NCBI GenBank assembly: GCA_030549495.1
Contig: JAUIRK010000855.1
Span: 2,161,001-2,225,000 of the forward strand
Length of the DNA: 64,000 bases
Reading direction: 5' to 3'
Origin: Nectonema munidae
Taxonomy: Eukaryota > Nematomorpha > Nectonematoida > Nectonematidae
Shown here: one piece after another, positions 19,061 through 32,077 of the stretch
How positions within the stretch are numbered: the stretch's first letter is position 1
Layout of the letters: the number at the start of each line of letters is the position of its first letter
Position numbers and translations under genes: made by a program
Notes under the pieces: generated by a model
What the model saw: the letters and a program-made list of their open reading frames with translations, nothing else
Databases searched by the model: none
What the model was told of the DNA's origin: nothing

Positions 19061-20985
19061 GTTTATGAAAGAGTTTCAAAAAAAACTAATATCTTTTATA
19101 TCCATTACAACACCTTCAGGGGTTAAACAATGCAACTACGCACACTAAACCCTCGTTGTAAATAAAGATAAGTAAAAAAGTTTGGACTTGTAAAAGTTCT
19201 ACTAAATGACATTGGCATCAAAATTTAGTTCAGATAATAATCAGTGTTTCGAAGCGTGACAAAAATAGTAATAAAAAAATAAGAAAACTCTCACCTGATC
19301 AATATTATATTGCAAGGTCATATGTAGGTTGGAAAGTACACATTTGTGCTTTACGTTGCATTAACGCATCACAGAACTTTTTGTTGATTTTGATGGACAA
19401 TGGATTTCCGAAATGCTTTTCAGAATTTGGAGATTATATTTTGAAGTGTTTTTGATATTATTATTTTAAATTTGTTACTTTTACTTTGATGATATTATTT
19501 TGACTCCAACCCTTAGCAATGACAAACTAAATTTTTCAAGAATATATTACTAAAATATTTTTTCCAAAAATCTTTATTTCAGAAATTGTTTATTTATGAT
19601 GGAAGCCTAAGTTTTTACAACATTTTCGTATTGAAAAAAAATAACCGCGTTAAGTTTCAAAAATTTTGTTTTTTTTGTTGCAAAAATGGAACGTTAAACG
19701 GGGATCCTAATTTTAAGTAAAAACGCTTTCTACTCGATATATCAAATGATACAGTTTTGAGTTTAGACTAAATATTCTCCCGAACCACTAAACATTTAAG
19801 TTACCTCGAGCCGGGCATATGAGCCATTTTTCAATTTTTCCGGGTCCATGTAGACAAATTCGCTGGCTTCTCCGGTTGCGAAGTCCTGCAAACAATGAAC
19901 TATTGAAATCAAAGGATTTATTTTAAATTTGAAAAAAAAATCACGAAACGATCACTTATAGATGAATAAGATGGGATTTTAATTGGGAAAATGTTACTAT
20001 TTAAGTCTATGGATAATGTTTTTCAAATAAATTCCAAAAAGAACATTTTTAGGCCAATTCAACTAGAATTTGGTCTCGAATATGTCACAACTTAAATCTA
20101 CGGCTAAATTAACCTATAATAATGAAACTAATTTGAAAAATAAGTATTCCTATCTATTTACAATCCTAAATTTCAAAAAGGTTCAAAGTTTTCGATTATT
20201 GTCCGATCGGAAAAAACACCGGAATATTCCTTGGAATTTTTATGCAATAAAATCTTCATAAGACAGATGTAGTCTTTAAATCTCCTTTGTTTAAATGTCC
20301 CAAGACTTCAAACAAGTAGTTGCTAGGATTTATACTTTATAGCTTTAGAAACAAACTTGTTTTTAAATATTTTTCAAAAGTAGAGAGCAAATTTAAAAAA
20401 CGTTTATAGCAAAAAGGTACACGTACTTCTCGGTATTTTCATTGAGAAGGCACAATTTTCACTACTTTCGAAAAACAAATTAAGATCAATTCACACCTTG
20501 TCTGTCGCCAACGTGTGTGTGGTCTCGATTTTGGTAATCATTCACAATGGTTAAAATTCTAGCATGGCAATCAACATATTGATGCTTGGAGGATCTCTAC
20601 CCGATTCACTGATTGCCCTTTCTCCAACATGTTAATGAGCTTCCAAAATATGGGATGTCATCCTGCACACACTTTGACTGAAATAGGCTATGTCAGCCTT
20701 CAATGTGATTCTTGGATAAACTTTAATTCCTAGAACCTTCTTTATTTTTGTCAAAAAAGCGGTAAAGCCCGATTGATATATTCCTTATCGTCTCATCACT
20801 AGTTTAAAGTTCACACACTTCTTTTTTCTCCAAAATGAAATTTAGTTTACAACTTCTTCACTAAAAACAATATCAAATGATTGACACCTATCAGTCAATT
20901 TGATTGACATCTAAGCGAATTAAATTTATTTGGAATTGAAATTAAAACAAGATTAGGAAAATGAATTTTATTTTTATGATGAATA
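19061..20985. other. Spacer downstream of L40
   Basis: Mostly AT-rich with no gene. A less AT-rich stretch at 20480-20790 reads on the minus strand as KIKKVLGIKVYPRITLKADI then AYFSQSVCRMTSHILEAH, which may be a short coding relic. I do not recognise it. Confidence 0.4.
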
Positions 20986-20989
20986 TATT

Positions 20990-21972
20990 TGATACGACTC
21001 TTTATAATAAACTGAAATGTCTTGTACCACGAAGCAAAACTAATTGATTGATGTCGATGAAGATGGAGTTGTGTGCACGTAGACTAACAGGATCTTTGGC
21101 ACATATAGTAACGAAATGGAGAACGATATGTCATATAACACAGGACAACACACAGTAAGTTTTTCTAAGAAAAAGAAATCGAGAAGTAAGCTATGTTTAA
21201 AATATATCTGAAAATTTTTCAAGATTATTCCTTATGATCGATTTGAGATAGCTCATCGATTCTTTTGGGAGATTAGAATGAGCTACCGAGATTAAGTGAT
21301 TTGAAAGCTAGGAGAATTAAAGATCTCTTCAAAGTACTGTAAATTAAAATTGCTAACTGTATCCATAACTACTCACGTTGCTCTTATGCGTTAAAAATGG
21401 TTCAATTTAACACAAAGCTAATTTGAAAGTTAAAATTTATTCAAAATACTTAGTTCGATTGTAGCGTAATTTGATTAGTTAAAACTAAAAAATTATTCAA
21501 GTTTTTATTCAATCAGATTAAAGACTTCTCTGTTCCGCCACAAAAAGATGATTTCTTACGGATATCATGGTTCAGCCCCAAATTCTGAGTTTAGGATCTA
21601 CCTTGAATTTTCATCCACTAAAGATCCCTAGTACAGCATAACTCTACCTTGATATAACTTAGTTTCCAAGAATATATGAATAAATCTTTGTGATAGAGAT
21701 ACAATCCTAACAAGAACACTCTCAAATTGGGTAAAAATCTAGTGTTTTCTAGACATGAATGAATTTCTAGTGTTGGCTTGATTTTCTAATAAAGTTAGAA
21801 TCGGGTCGCCAAAGCACTACCTAACGGTAAAAACCTTTGAATTGTTTAAAGGAAGAAAATCAGGACAAAAAACCAGCACGATGGAATCTAACTCGTTTCT
21901 AAATAAATACAAAGATTTGATTAAGGATGGAGGTATAATTAACAATCGAAGGCATATACCTTATATTAGTAT
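20990..21972. repeat. Long dispersed repeat copy A, first part
   Basis: Short blocks match the region 48340-50050 in order: CATATAACACAGGA at about 21130 and 48439, and AAAGATCTCTTCAAAGTACTG at about 21320 and 49779. Divergence between blocks is high, so the repeat is old. No coding sequence is visible. It is interrupted by the element at 21981. Confidence 0.55.
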
Positions 21973-21980
21973 ATTCATAA

Positions 21981-24797
21981 TAGGGTGTTCCAAGTTATAA
22001 TGGAAAAAATTAATTTAATGATTTTTTTGCTAGCACATTTTTTTAGGTTCTCTATGACGAAATATAATCACAGACAAAATTTGAAAGAAAAATAATATTT
22101 TTAAGCCGCCCCTCAAAAGAACAAACATTTTACGGTTTTTCAAAAATTTTAATAAACAACTTTTTTTTCTAATCTTATGTTATAAATTTCAAAATTTATT
22201 TTTTTTTAGATTTAAACTTAATTTTTTTAAGAACTTTATATATTTAATTTTATAAATTTTTATGCTCATATTATTTCAGATATTTTTATAATTTAGTTCA
22301 ATGTTAATAATTAGTTCAAGTTAATTTATGAAAAAATTAGGTTTTTATAAAAATTGTAACATAAATTTACGTTTAAATATCATTTTAATTAATTTTGTTT
22401 ATGCTCATATTATTTCAGTTGTTTTTATAATTTAGTTGTTAGTTTAAATAATGCCAACTATAAGAAAGAACAATTTTGTTTTTGCAGTTGGAATGGTTCG
22501 TGAAATCGATTTTCAGACTTGCGAGTAACTTCCTACTTAAAGATGCATCTTAGAAAGGCTTTTTTTTTATTTAAAAAAATTGAAAAAAAAAGTTAAAGAA
22601 TCTTGCAATATAGTAGCAAACGATTTGATAAGTTTTTGCACTACAGCAAGTTTAAAGACGTCAGACAAGTCTTACGTGATCAAAAAGATTCGTTTTATCT
22701 ATGAAAAGCACGAAAAGTTAATGAAAAATAAAAATCGTGTATCTGCTTCACAATGTATAAAACATAAAGTTTTTATAGATGAATTAAATAGTTTGTTAGA
22801 CATTGCGCATTTACAATCAGAAGTTTTAATCAAAAACAAAGAAGATTTAGCCTTTCTTGACGATCAAAGAGGTAAATATTAAGTATTATCGGGAGGAGGA
22901 GAAAAGATAAAAGAAATTTATATTATAAAAAATGTTTAGAGGAGAAAGAAAAAGTTGCTTTTGAAGATCCAAATACTTCTGTTTCTTCTGATGATGACAT
23001 CGATGAAGCTGATTATGAGATGCCGAAAAAAGATTTGAAAACATATAATCGTAAAGAGATATTAAATAGTGAAGAGTTTATAGCATCTTTGGATAGAACA
23101 GGTACTTCAATCCGAAAAGCCGTGCATATTGTTGCTCCTGTCTTATCAGCTGCTGGTATTAATTTGAATGAAATCACTTTGTCAAGTTCTTCCATGTACA
23201 GATCAAGGACAAAAATTCACACTTCTTTAGCTAAGACAATTAAAGAAGATTTTCGCCCAAACACTCCTTTGATATTACATTTTGATACAAAAACTTTTAC
23301 GAATTCATTGAATAAAAAAACAGAAAGACTTGCAGTTGCCGTATCCGGGAAAAATATCGAAAAAATTCTTGCAGTCCCAGAATTGACTCAAGGAACAGGT
23401 AACATTATTGCCAACACAGTTATAAAAATAATTGAAGATTGGCCTTCTTGCTCATCATTGATTGCTGGATTATGCTTCGACACAACAGCGGTTAACACAG
23501 GAATGCATAAAGGAGCTTGTTCGCTTATACAAAACAAACTTGATCGTCATTTACTTCATATTCATGAATTGTTGATATCTACAGTTTTTGACTTGTTTTT
23601 GACTTCAACGGGCCCTCTTATTGGAATTTTTGAAAGATTTAAAGTAAAATGGTCCTCTTTATCAGCTTGTTCTTATAATTCTTTTGATCCTTCTTTTGAA
23701 TCAGATTCTCTTATCTATGGATATCGCAGAAAAAACCAAAGTCATAGATTTTTTAAAAATAGAATTTCAAAAAAAACAAGCTCGCGATGATTATCTAGAG
23801 TTACTAGAGCTAAGTCTTGCATTTCTAGGAGAAGCGAAATTTAAAATCAAACACCCTGGAGTTTACAATAGAGCTCGTTGGATGGCAGTGTATATATTGT
23901 CTGAAAATTTTTTTATTTAGAGAATCTTTTGAATTAACTCAATTTGTTTATTGTTTCAATTTACGAAGAATATGTGTGTTTATTGTTTCAATTTACGTAA
24001 AAGCATGGTTTAACTCACCAGATGCTGTGAATGCTCCGATCAATGATCTCAATCTTCTTGGTCCACTTGAAGATTATCAGAAAATTGATTATAAAGTAGC
24101 TACAAAAGCCTTAGAAAAGTTCAAAAGACATTTATGGTATCTTAGCGAAAATCTTTCACCTTTAGCTTTTTTTTCTTCACTTATTGACGTTGAACGAAAA
24201 AATGTGAAGTTAAGGAATCTTTTAAACAAGATACCTTTAGAGGTAAATCTGAGACGATTTGAAGCAAATAAAACTTTGTTCAGAAATGTTCAAATTGAAG
24301 ATCTTATAAGCAAGGAAACCATATCCCTTTTTCTTTCATTTTATATTTCTTCAACATTTTTATCGGTACAAGATCTTATTGACGTTAATCAAGTTATACC
24401 CCATATCAAGGTTGTAAATGACTTGTGTGAACGAGTAATTTCTTTAGTTACAACTTTCAATTTTTCTATCACTAAAAAAGAAGAAGATCAACAAGCTCTT
24501 TTTCAAACGATAGAGTATAATAGAAAAGCAATTACTTCTCCCAAAAAAAACAATTTTTTGTAATTTTTATGTTCGCACTTTTGATTTGAATTTTTCTTAT
24601 TTTTTTTTAACTTTTATATATTTTAATAAAAAAATTAATTTTTTGATCAAAATTTTTTCATTTTCACGTTCTTGAGGGGTGGGAAAACAGCTATTAAAAC
24701 TAACAATATTAAGCATACTTTCTAATTATTGATCAGAGAATCGATTTAACATGTGCCTTAATTAAAATTAAAAACTTTACTTTTTTGGAACACCCTA
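21981..24797 (+). mobile_element. hAT-like transposon with an unusual transposase
   Basis: Terminal inverted repeats are 13 bp and perfect (TAGGGTGTTCCAA). A perfect 8-bp duplication, ATTCATAA, lies at 21973-21980 and 24798-24805, fitting the nTnnnnAn pattern of Ac-type hAT elements. The element is 2817 bp and holds one transposase gene (about 22580-24563) with AT-rich ends. It was inserted into the older dispersed repeat A. The perfect duplication indicates a relatively young insertion. Confidence 0.92.
22580..24563 (+). pseudogene. Transposase of the 21981-24797 element (RNase-H-like, uncharacterised family)
   Basis: Four plus-strand frames read as one protein with indels: 22580-22882 (helical N-terminus), about 22885-23560 and on to 23790, 23684-23920, and 23940-24563. 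Features that look catalytic are LILHFDTKT (first D), SLIAGLCFDTTAVNTGMHKG (second D) and SSLIDVERKN (possible E), with NRARWMAVYIL between, resembling the hAT 'RW' block. An acidic linker (SVSSDDDIDEAD) follows the N-terminus. I recall similar proteins from arthropods and cnidarians, annotated as uncharacterised; that is memory, not a search. Relatives usually carry a C..H motif before HELL, and here it seems lost (LLHIHELLI). A 20-base direct repeat (GTTTATTGTTTCAATTTACG) at about 23945 and 23977 disturbs the third junction. Not functional as written. Confidence 0.75.
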
Positions 24798-24805
24798 ATT
24801 CATAA

Positions 24806-27800
24806 ATACTATAGAATTTAAATTTTAGGCATTTTAGTTAGAGCATGCTAGACTAGGAACAAAGCAAGCATGGGATTTGACTCTGTCCGATATATACATA
24901 ATATGCATATGTAAGGATACCCCAAGAATATATATTTTACCTTATAAATATAAATCGGTGCTACGAGCAGATTCTTACAGAGGCCATAGTAACCACTAAG
25001 TGCATATAACCTAGCTCCTTAGCGCCTTGACATATAATGAGCATTGCGAAAGGAAACTGTAAACTGCCTGAAAGATGTATGATGGTACAAACACGCTACT
25101 GAGCTTGAACAGCAAACACATGTGTCAAACTGTAGTATCAAAAGCCTTCTCAAGGTCCTAAGATACCATGCCTACGTAGAGGCCATCAGCGAAATATCAG
25201 GGTGCAATGTAAGTAGCGGACAGTCTTTTTCTGAATTTACTTTTAAAATGTTTTCAAAATTTTACTTGCAACATATGAAATTGGTGCTTATTTCCTGTCT
25301 TATATGTATGATTTGATAAAAATGATTAAAGAGAAAGGTTTATCTTTCTATTCTCAAAGTAACGGGAGCCAACGACGATATATTTAAAAATAATAAATAT
25401 TTTTTAAAGAATATTTTTCGATTCTTTGATTACAGAATTTTATTTTGAATAATTTACAAATATATTATTTAAAATCATGCCAATTGCAAAAATATAGGCA
25501 ATAACTTTTGTAACATTGTCTCCCCGAATGAGGTATATCAAATCTTACATCTAGCAAAATATGAACAGAAAGTTGAATTTTTCTCCCTAATCATTTGTTA
25601 TAGAATAGGAACCATCGTAGTATACAGGTTGGGAATGACAAATTTGTCTACCCGCGTTCAACATAATATATTATATAGATTTTAACGTAAATATACTCCG
25701 TTGTATAAACAGATTTCACGCTTCTTGTGGGGTGAGATTTTCCCGTTGGTGACCCCCTATCCTCCACTTTAAAAATGAGAAAAAATCTTACATTAAATCT
25801 TGATTTTTCTGCAAATAATTTTATTCTTCCCATCCTCTTACCATTAACTAAATAAAGATGTTTTAGAGTGAAATAACATTTCTTAATCTTAAGATATCTC
25901 AAATATTGATATTTTTAGGCTTCGTTCAAAGAGACGAACTTTTGATTCCAATGTTCCCTGTTCGAGAAAATGCCTACATTTTCGAGATCCCATAATACGA
26001 ACTTCAAAAAATTGTAACAACTTTCTGAAAATATTTTCTATTTAACATTTTGCTTTTTTTTATATTTAATAAATCGTCGGTCAGGTGAATTTTTGAATAT
26101 TATGTCTTTTTCAATTTCACTCAATTCACTAAAGGTTAGAAGGATAGTCTTTAAATCTTCTTCCATAAGAAAAAGAAAATGAAGATTTACTTTTTGAAGA
26201 ATTTCTTTTGAATTTTTACAGTTCATTTCTCCACCCAGAATATTCTTTTAAAACTTTGTAAAAGTATATTCTCTCAGCCAAACAGGGTTTCAAAACATTT
26301 CATTGGTTTTTTTAAAAAAAGTTTAGTTTTTTTATTCATTTATGGTAATCGGTTATTTTAGCACTAAAATGCATTGTTTCTTTGAATATCTCAAAATTAT
26401 AGAAACAACAAATTCAACAAACTTCATTAGTTTTACCTGGCAGCACAACATTTCACCAAAAATGAAATCTTACATTAACGATGAAAGACAAATCTGTATT
26501 GACAATTTTTGGAGGTGTAATGAAATAAGTCATAGAGTAATTGAAAACATTTTCAGACTTGGAATTTGTATTTTTTCATCGTAATTTCTTTAATTTTGAA
26601 AAATCTCTTTCTGTTTCGACTTTGAAACTTGCAATTTTCTAATTTCAAATACCAATTATTATTATTAACAAAAAATCTTTCTTACACCCCAAAATGAAAG
26701 ATTACATCATATGAAAGGAAGTTTTAAAAAAAGAGCTTATTGAAACTTCATCTAAAACTCTCTCTAAAAGAAAATATTAAATTATAAAAAATTTCAAAAC
26801 AAACTCTTTTCATACTTTGTTAAAAAAGGAAGAGTTTTTTTTCATTTACGAAAAAAGCAAAAATTTTACCCTAAAACTAAACTTTCAAAACAAGACTTTG
26901 AAGTTTTCCCTAAAAAAATCACTTCACCTCATCACTGTGTCCACAAACTCCTTTTTTGTTTAAATCTTTCCCATTATTAAGCCTTTCAACACATACCACT
27001 ACTAATTCACATGTTTTATGCACATTTTTGGTTATCTTGACTAGTTTACTTATCGTCTCATTATCATTTTTTTCCCATTTCAACACAAATGTATTTCTTC
27101 TTATACAACTCATTTTGTTCTTTTATGATTATTCGATTGGATTAAATATAAATATGGAAATCAAAAATACTTTTGCTTTTTTGACATATTAAAAAAAATC
27201 AATTTTATTGACTCAGTGAAAAAATGGAATCCTTTATCTCACAAAAAACGGTCATATATATGCTCAATTGAATTTATATTGAGAATTTTGGGTCTGGTAA
27301 TAACATATGTCAAACATTTATAAGCAGATATAGAATATAAATTGAATTTATGATTATTATTGAAAAATTCAATAGTTTTGTAGTTTATGCATAAAAAAAG
27401 AAATTGTTGAACGAACAATAAATCAAATTTAAAAGATTTTTTTCCGAAAATAACAAAAATATTACCAACATTCTATTTGAACATAGAGAGAAGAAAAACG
27501 GTTTTTACTATCCATTTTACAAATGGTGTTTCTGACAATAAAAAACCCCATTTGTGCCTGTGGTTTTTCAAGTTTCTTTGAGTTTGATGGCTAGTTAATC
27601 AAATTAGTATATAGAAGTATCCTTTCTATGAAACTTGATCAAATTTATTTTTCTATCTAGAAAAAAAAAGATTCAAATCTGGAAAGTTAAACAAAAGTAA
27701 AAAGTTCGAATATTGTAATTAAAATTAATTTTAAATTAGATAAAGAATTATGCAAATTTATAATAAAGAAACCTTAAAAATATTATTTTTGAGATTTAAT

Positions 27801-28410
27801 AAATACGATTTCTTATACTAATTAATTGTCTTCTTGCTGAAGGATTAATTTTTTTACAGTCATTTTTCTGAGCTTACCATAAATATTTGGCAAAAAATAT
27901 CAAATATACGTAATTATACGTGAAGCTACAGAACCCAGTTCACTTAAGATAACCAACGTGCACAATGCCACAAAAAGATTCTTCATTTGATTGTAAAAGA
28001 TGAAAAATTTGGTTCAAAAAAGGAATATATGCAACAATATACTTACATATATATATATATACTCTTATATGTTTCGTTAGAGGTATACTTTCATTTTTAA
28101 CTAAATTCAAGAATGAAAAAAATTATGCAAAAGTGAAGGATTTCCTTGTAATTGTCTTCTAAATTGATTAATTATAATTTGCATTCAATGACCTCGAAAA
28201 CTGAGATTAATATTCTTCTTTTTCACTTAACTAAACGAAGAATGAAATCACGTAAAATTTAAGCATAGTCGTCATATAAATTAGCATTTATTCTTACATA
28301 AAGTAGAACCGTCAGTGTTTGAATTGTAAGGAACAGATGGCTTTTATTCCGATGAGCAAATATTCGCATTATCCACTTGACAGCTTTGAACATTAGGTCT
28401 ACTATTATAT
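24806..28410. repeat. Long dispersed repeat copy A, second part
   Basis: Collinear with 50380-51900. Shared blocks include ATTAACTAAATAAA (25845 and 50386), TTTTGATTCCAATG (about 25938 and 50487), CACAATGCCACAAAAAGAT (27961 and 51466), CATTTGATTGTAAAAGATGA (about 27986 and 51490) and ACGTAAAATTTAAG (28252 and 51752). There is no gene. Divergence is considerable and indels are common. Nothing else is recognised between 24806 and 25800 apart from AT-rich DNA. Confidence 0.65.
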
Positions 28411-28429
28411 ATTTCGTACTGTAAGTTGA

Positions 28430-29640
28430 AAGCACAACATGGAAAATACAAAGCGAATAAAATACAATATAATACCCAGTACTATGTTGGAACATGAATT
28501 GCGGAGTCGAAGACACTTTATCACGGTGGACACTAGGCCTACAAAGGCTGGAGAGGTGTTCATCACTCATTGTTGATTTTAGCCAAGTCTCAAGGATGAT
28601 AGCCTTGATCACAGCAGAGAACAGAGTTAGAGACTTCTCATCCAGTGTGCTTTTGCACACCCTACCATGCGAGTGCTTCTTCAACAATTTTATATAATTT
28701 TTGGATGGATTAAACGATTTTCTTGAATACATCCCTTTCTTTTTGCTTCATATCTCAGGAAGGTAGGGCGAATGGTGTATTACTGTCAACAATAAACGAC
28801 TTTCATGAGAAACTTAATCTAAGAATCCATGTACGGGATGTAGATGGAATGTGCGCATATTGGAGGCATAGTGAATAGTATGCGAAGTTTTTCTGCAAAT
28901 ATCTTCATGTCAGGGATGATAACACACCTTCTGTCTCATCTTGGAAAGACTTTATCAAGAGGTCAATGTGATCTTGGACGCACATCATGTCCATGTCGAC
29001 TGCCTGTAGCTGTTGAGTCACTAAAACCAGCTTCGCTGAGTACTTCACAGTGATCTTAAGACAAATAAGACGCACACTTGGACTGATGTTCGCTCTGACG
29101 GTTGCTCCCTCTGTGCATATATATATCACAAAATATTCTAAAAATGGCGGATACTTTTGTATTTTGAGTTTCATTTGATTTCACACAATAGAGGTATATT
29201 TGAAAACAGTCTTCTTCGTTTTGGAGTGTTGCGGAAAAATCTAAAGATAGATTTTACAGTTAAAGTAAATATTCTGAAAGTCGGCGACAGAGTGCAGATT
29301 GGGAAGCATCACATTTAGTTGGAGTGAAGAACAGTGCACGTAAAAAACTTTGGGGTCAGTCTTTATGATACGAACCTCTTTAAGCATCCATCATAGCTTT
29401 AGCCATGAACCATGTCTAGGTCAAGACAAATCTTGGTAGATAATAAATTGGTGTATCATCGATCCTCTCCAGTGGAACAAATCCCAAAAATTCCTCACGT
29501 ATGGTGTCTCAGTCATTCTTGTGCTCATGAACCTCAACAAAACGTACTGCAAAAGAGAATTGTTTTTGAGTTTTGTTTAGTTCTACGCATCGTTGCCAGA
29601 GGATAAGCACATGTGGGTCACCATTTTCTCGTGTAGAGCA
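28430..29640 (-). pseudogene. Decayed hAT transposase, DUF4371/52-kDa-repressor-like
   Basis: Read 3' to 5' on the plus coordinates, the minus strand gives the ordered blocks of this group. Near 29560-29480: FVRFVEVHEHKND then TIREEFLGFVPLE, matching 'RxVxxxxxIxEEFLGF'. Near 29345-29280: FYVHCSSLQLNVMLPNLHSV, matching the 'YVHCxxHxLNL' block. Near 29050-28935: KLVLVTQQLQAVDMDMMCVQ. Near 28870-28820: CAHSIYIPYMDS. Near 28620-28500: LETWLKSTMSDEHLSSLCRP, the hAT dimerisation end ('TxLRSTMxExRLxxLAxL'). Order and spacing match the family, but frameshifts occur between most blocks, so it is dead. The plus-strand frames at 28494-29606 are shadows. Confidence 0.78.
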
Positions 29641-31496
29641 CCTTCCATCCATGCTCTGTAGCTTCGCTACTGCCTTGGATCCCACTTCTACAGTGAATTC
29701 GATATGAATTCTGTATTCATCATTTTAAGGTTTTCGTAGGTAAAAATAACTAAAAATTCTGAGAAGTTGTCTCCAACTTTTTGGATATCTTAGAACAGAG
29801 ATTCTGAACATGGGAAATTTTTTGTTGACTCCTTATTTTTATCACAACCTTTATCTATCAAAAACGTAAAAATAAGCAGAGTTGTTTTTTATTCGTTTAC
29901 ACATTTACCCTTTTATATTATTTATTTTTAATCCTACAATTCTAAAATTTTTTAAAATGATCTTAAATCTTAAATCTCCTCTATCAAAAACATTTATTGG
30001 ATGTTTTGGATTTTTTTGGATGCGGATAAAGAACACGTCGAAAAGTTTTAAACTTAATAATTATATATGAATGATATTTCAACCACTTTTAGTATCAAAG
30101 CTAATTCAATTAGATATGAAGATGAGTAAGAATAAACATATATAAACTCATCTTTTAACCATAATAAACCATTTTTTAAATTTCAGAAATTTTCGTCAAC
30201 AAAACTATTTTTTTTACATTTTAAATATGGACCCTTTGAAAAATTTGATGGCCTCCAACTTTGAAATATCCTTAAATGGACCTCTCAAAAAATATAGTAA
30301 AACTCTTGGCTCCACATGGATCACTTTAATGAAATCCTGTTTTAGAAGATGTTATGCACTAAAATTTTTTGAAATCTCCTTCTGCGAGATAGCCAACGAC
30401 TATGGGAATTATGTTTAACAAAAGTTTTTTCTCCAAGTCTTAATACCTGCAATAAACAAGTAACCGCGTTTCTATTGATATATTAGATATCTATGGTTTC
30501 GTCTAATTGTATACAACATGGAGATTTGTGTAGCTTTTGAAATAGCTGTTCTTTCAAATCAACCATTAAAGAACGACAACATACCGTAGTATGGGATAAC
30601 GGAATCTAATTTTTTACAAAGTAAAATGCCTCTTTTTTCTTCAAAAAATGAGCGTCATTCTAAGAGATCCCAAAGTAATGGTTTCACCTTAACATGTCAT
30701 AACTTTTTTAAAAAAGTTGCACCAAGAACAAACTAAAAATCCGAAGTTTTAAATGCTCCAAACTATATTATGATTACAAAAAGTAGCTTTCTAAGCGGCA
30801 ATTACAAAGTCACGAGGTTCAAATTGAGATTTTTGAAAAAAAAACATTTTTTGTTTAACTGATTTTAAACTACGTTCAGGTTTTTCAAAGTTTATAATAC
30901 TTTTTTTATATCAGAATTACAACAATTACGAACCGAGAGCTCGGTAAAACATTGAAATCATTTTACGCTATCATTTTTATCTTCAAGCTATTCCAGGTTT
31001 AAGGAGCACTTTCGTTTAGGATTTGGGCTTAAATTTCAAAGTATAACTGTACATTTAGCTTCATAAAAACATATCTTTCTATTTTATTTAAAAGTTTTAA
31101 ACAAAATTCATACTATAGACAATGGACTCCAAATGATGATAAAATAAATACTTGGAACTTCTTACAGTTAAAAATTATTTTAATAATAACGCAGAGAGGA
31201 AATGCTAAAAATGTCATAATTTGAGAATGGAAAATTTTATAAAAATTCATTTATTTATCGTCTGGGAATTTAAATTTCCAAATAAAAGTTTTTCAAACCG
31301 CGACATTTTGATGACATTGCTTCCGCTGTCCGCTGACATTTGACAGCGGGACAAGGATGTGAATTTGGGACTGTCCCGGTCAAACCCGGACCCATGACAA
31401 GCACTAAATCAGCAAAAATAAAGAAGAAAACTAAGCGAAGATGCTTTATTGGATTGAAAAGGCACATTACATCACTAAACTAGAATGTATGTTAGG
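29641..31496. other. AT-rich spacer with one hairpin
   Basis: No gene recognised. Near 31328-31352 a hairpin can form (GTCCGCTG pairs with CAGCGGGAC, one bulge, 8-nt loop), followed by GGGACTGTCCCGG. These GC-rich pieces may be the end of an old DNA transposon. Confidence 0.5.
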
Positions 31497-31710
31497 AGGG
31501 GGCGTGAGTAGGGTTGGTTAGATGCTGGATTCGATAACTCAACGTCTTGGGTTCGATCACGCATCAAGCCTGCTTTCCTCATAGTTCGATACAAGGGAAT
31601 GGGGAGGGGCGTGAGTATGGTTGGTTAGATGCTGGATTTGATAACTCAACGTCTTGGGTTCGATCCCGCATCAAGCCTGCTTTCATCATAGTTTCATACA
31701 AGCTGATCAG
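31497..31710 (+). repeat. Tandem pair of 107-bp tRNA-like units (SINE-type)
   Basis: Two units of about 107 bp (starting near 31497 and 31604) are nearly identical. Each has GGTTGGTTAGATGCTGG, then a B box (GGGTTCGATCAC in the first, GGGTTCGATCCC in the second), then GCATCAAGCCTGCTTTC. In the first unit, GCGTGA can pair with TCACGC, like an acceptor stem, but the T arm does not fold, so these are not working tRNAs. tRNA-derived SINE copies are the best explanation. Confidence 0.65.
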
Positions 31711-31952
31711 TTTTGGGTTCGATAAACGGCAGCGATATCAAAAGATGATTTTTTTAATTCAAAAATTTATGAAAGAAAATGCTAAGATGATTAATATTAT
31801 TTTAGAGTCCTTTCAGAACTACAATTCATTTTTTTTTATAATTTTGGATCACAATTTTGCTTGAAAATCGTCTTGGTTCGCTAAAATCATTTCATCGGAA
31901 AAGTATACCCGAACATAATTGAAAATTTTTGGAATAAACTCAACATCTAAAA

Positions 31953-31958
31953 TTTATT
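31953..31958 (-). terminator. Possible polyadenylation signal of ribokinase
   Basis: The plus-strand TTTATT reads AATAAA on the minus strand, about 120 bases after the ribokinase stop codon. In AT-rich DNA this is weak evidence. Confidence 0.4.
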
Positions 31959-32077
31959 CAAAGTTCAAAAATTGGAAACATAAAAGTGGATAAAACGACA
32001 ATAAAATCAATACCAATACCAAAATTCACTTCACCTCATTCAGTTCAGTTTCATAGCAAGTACTTTGGAAGAGACAT

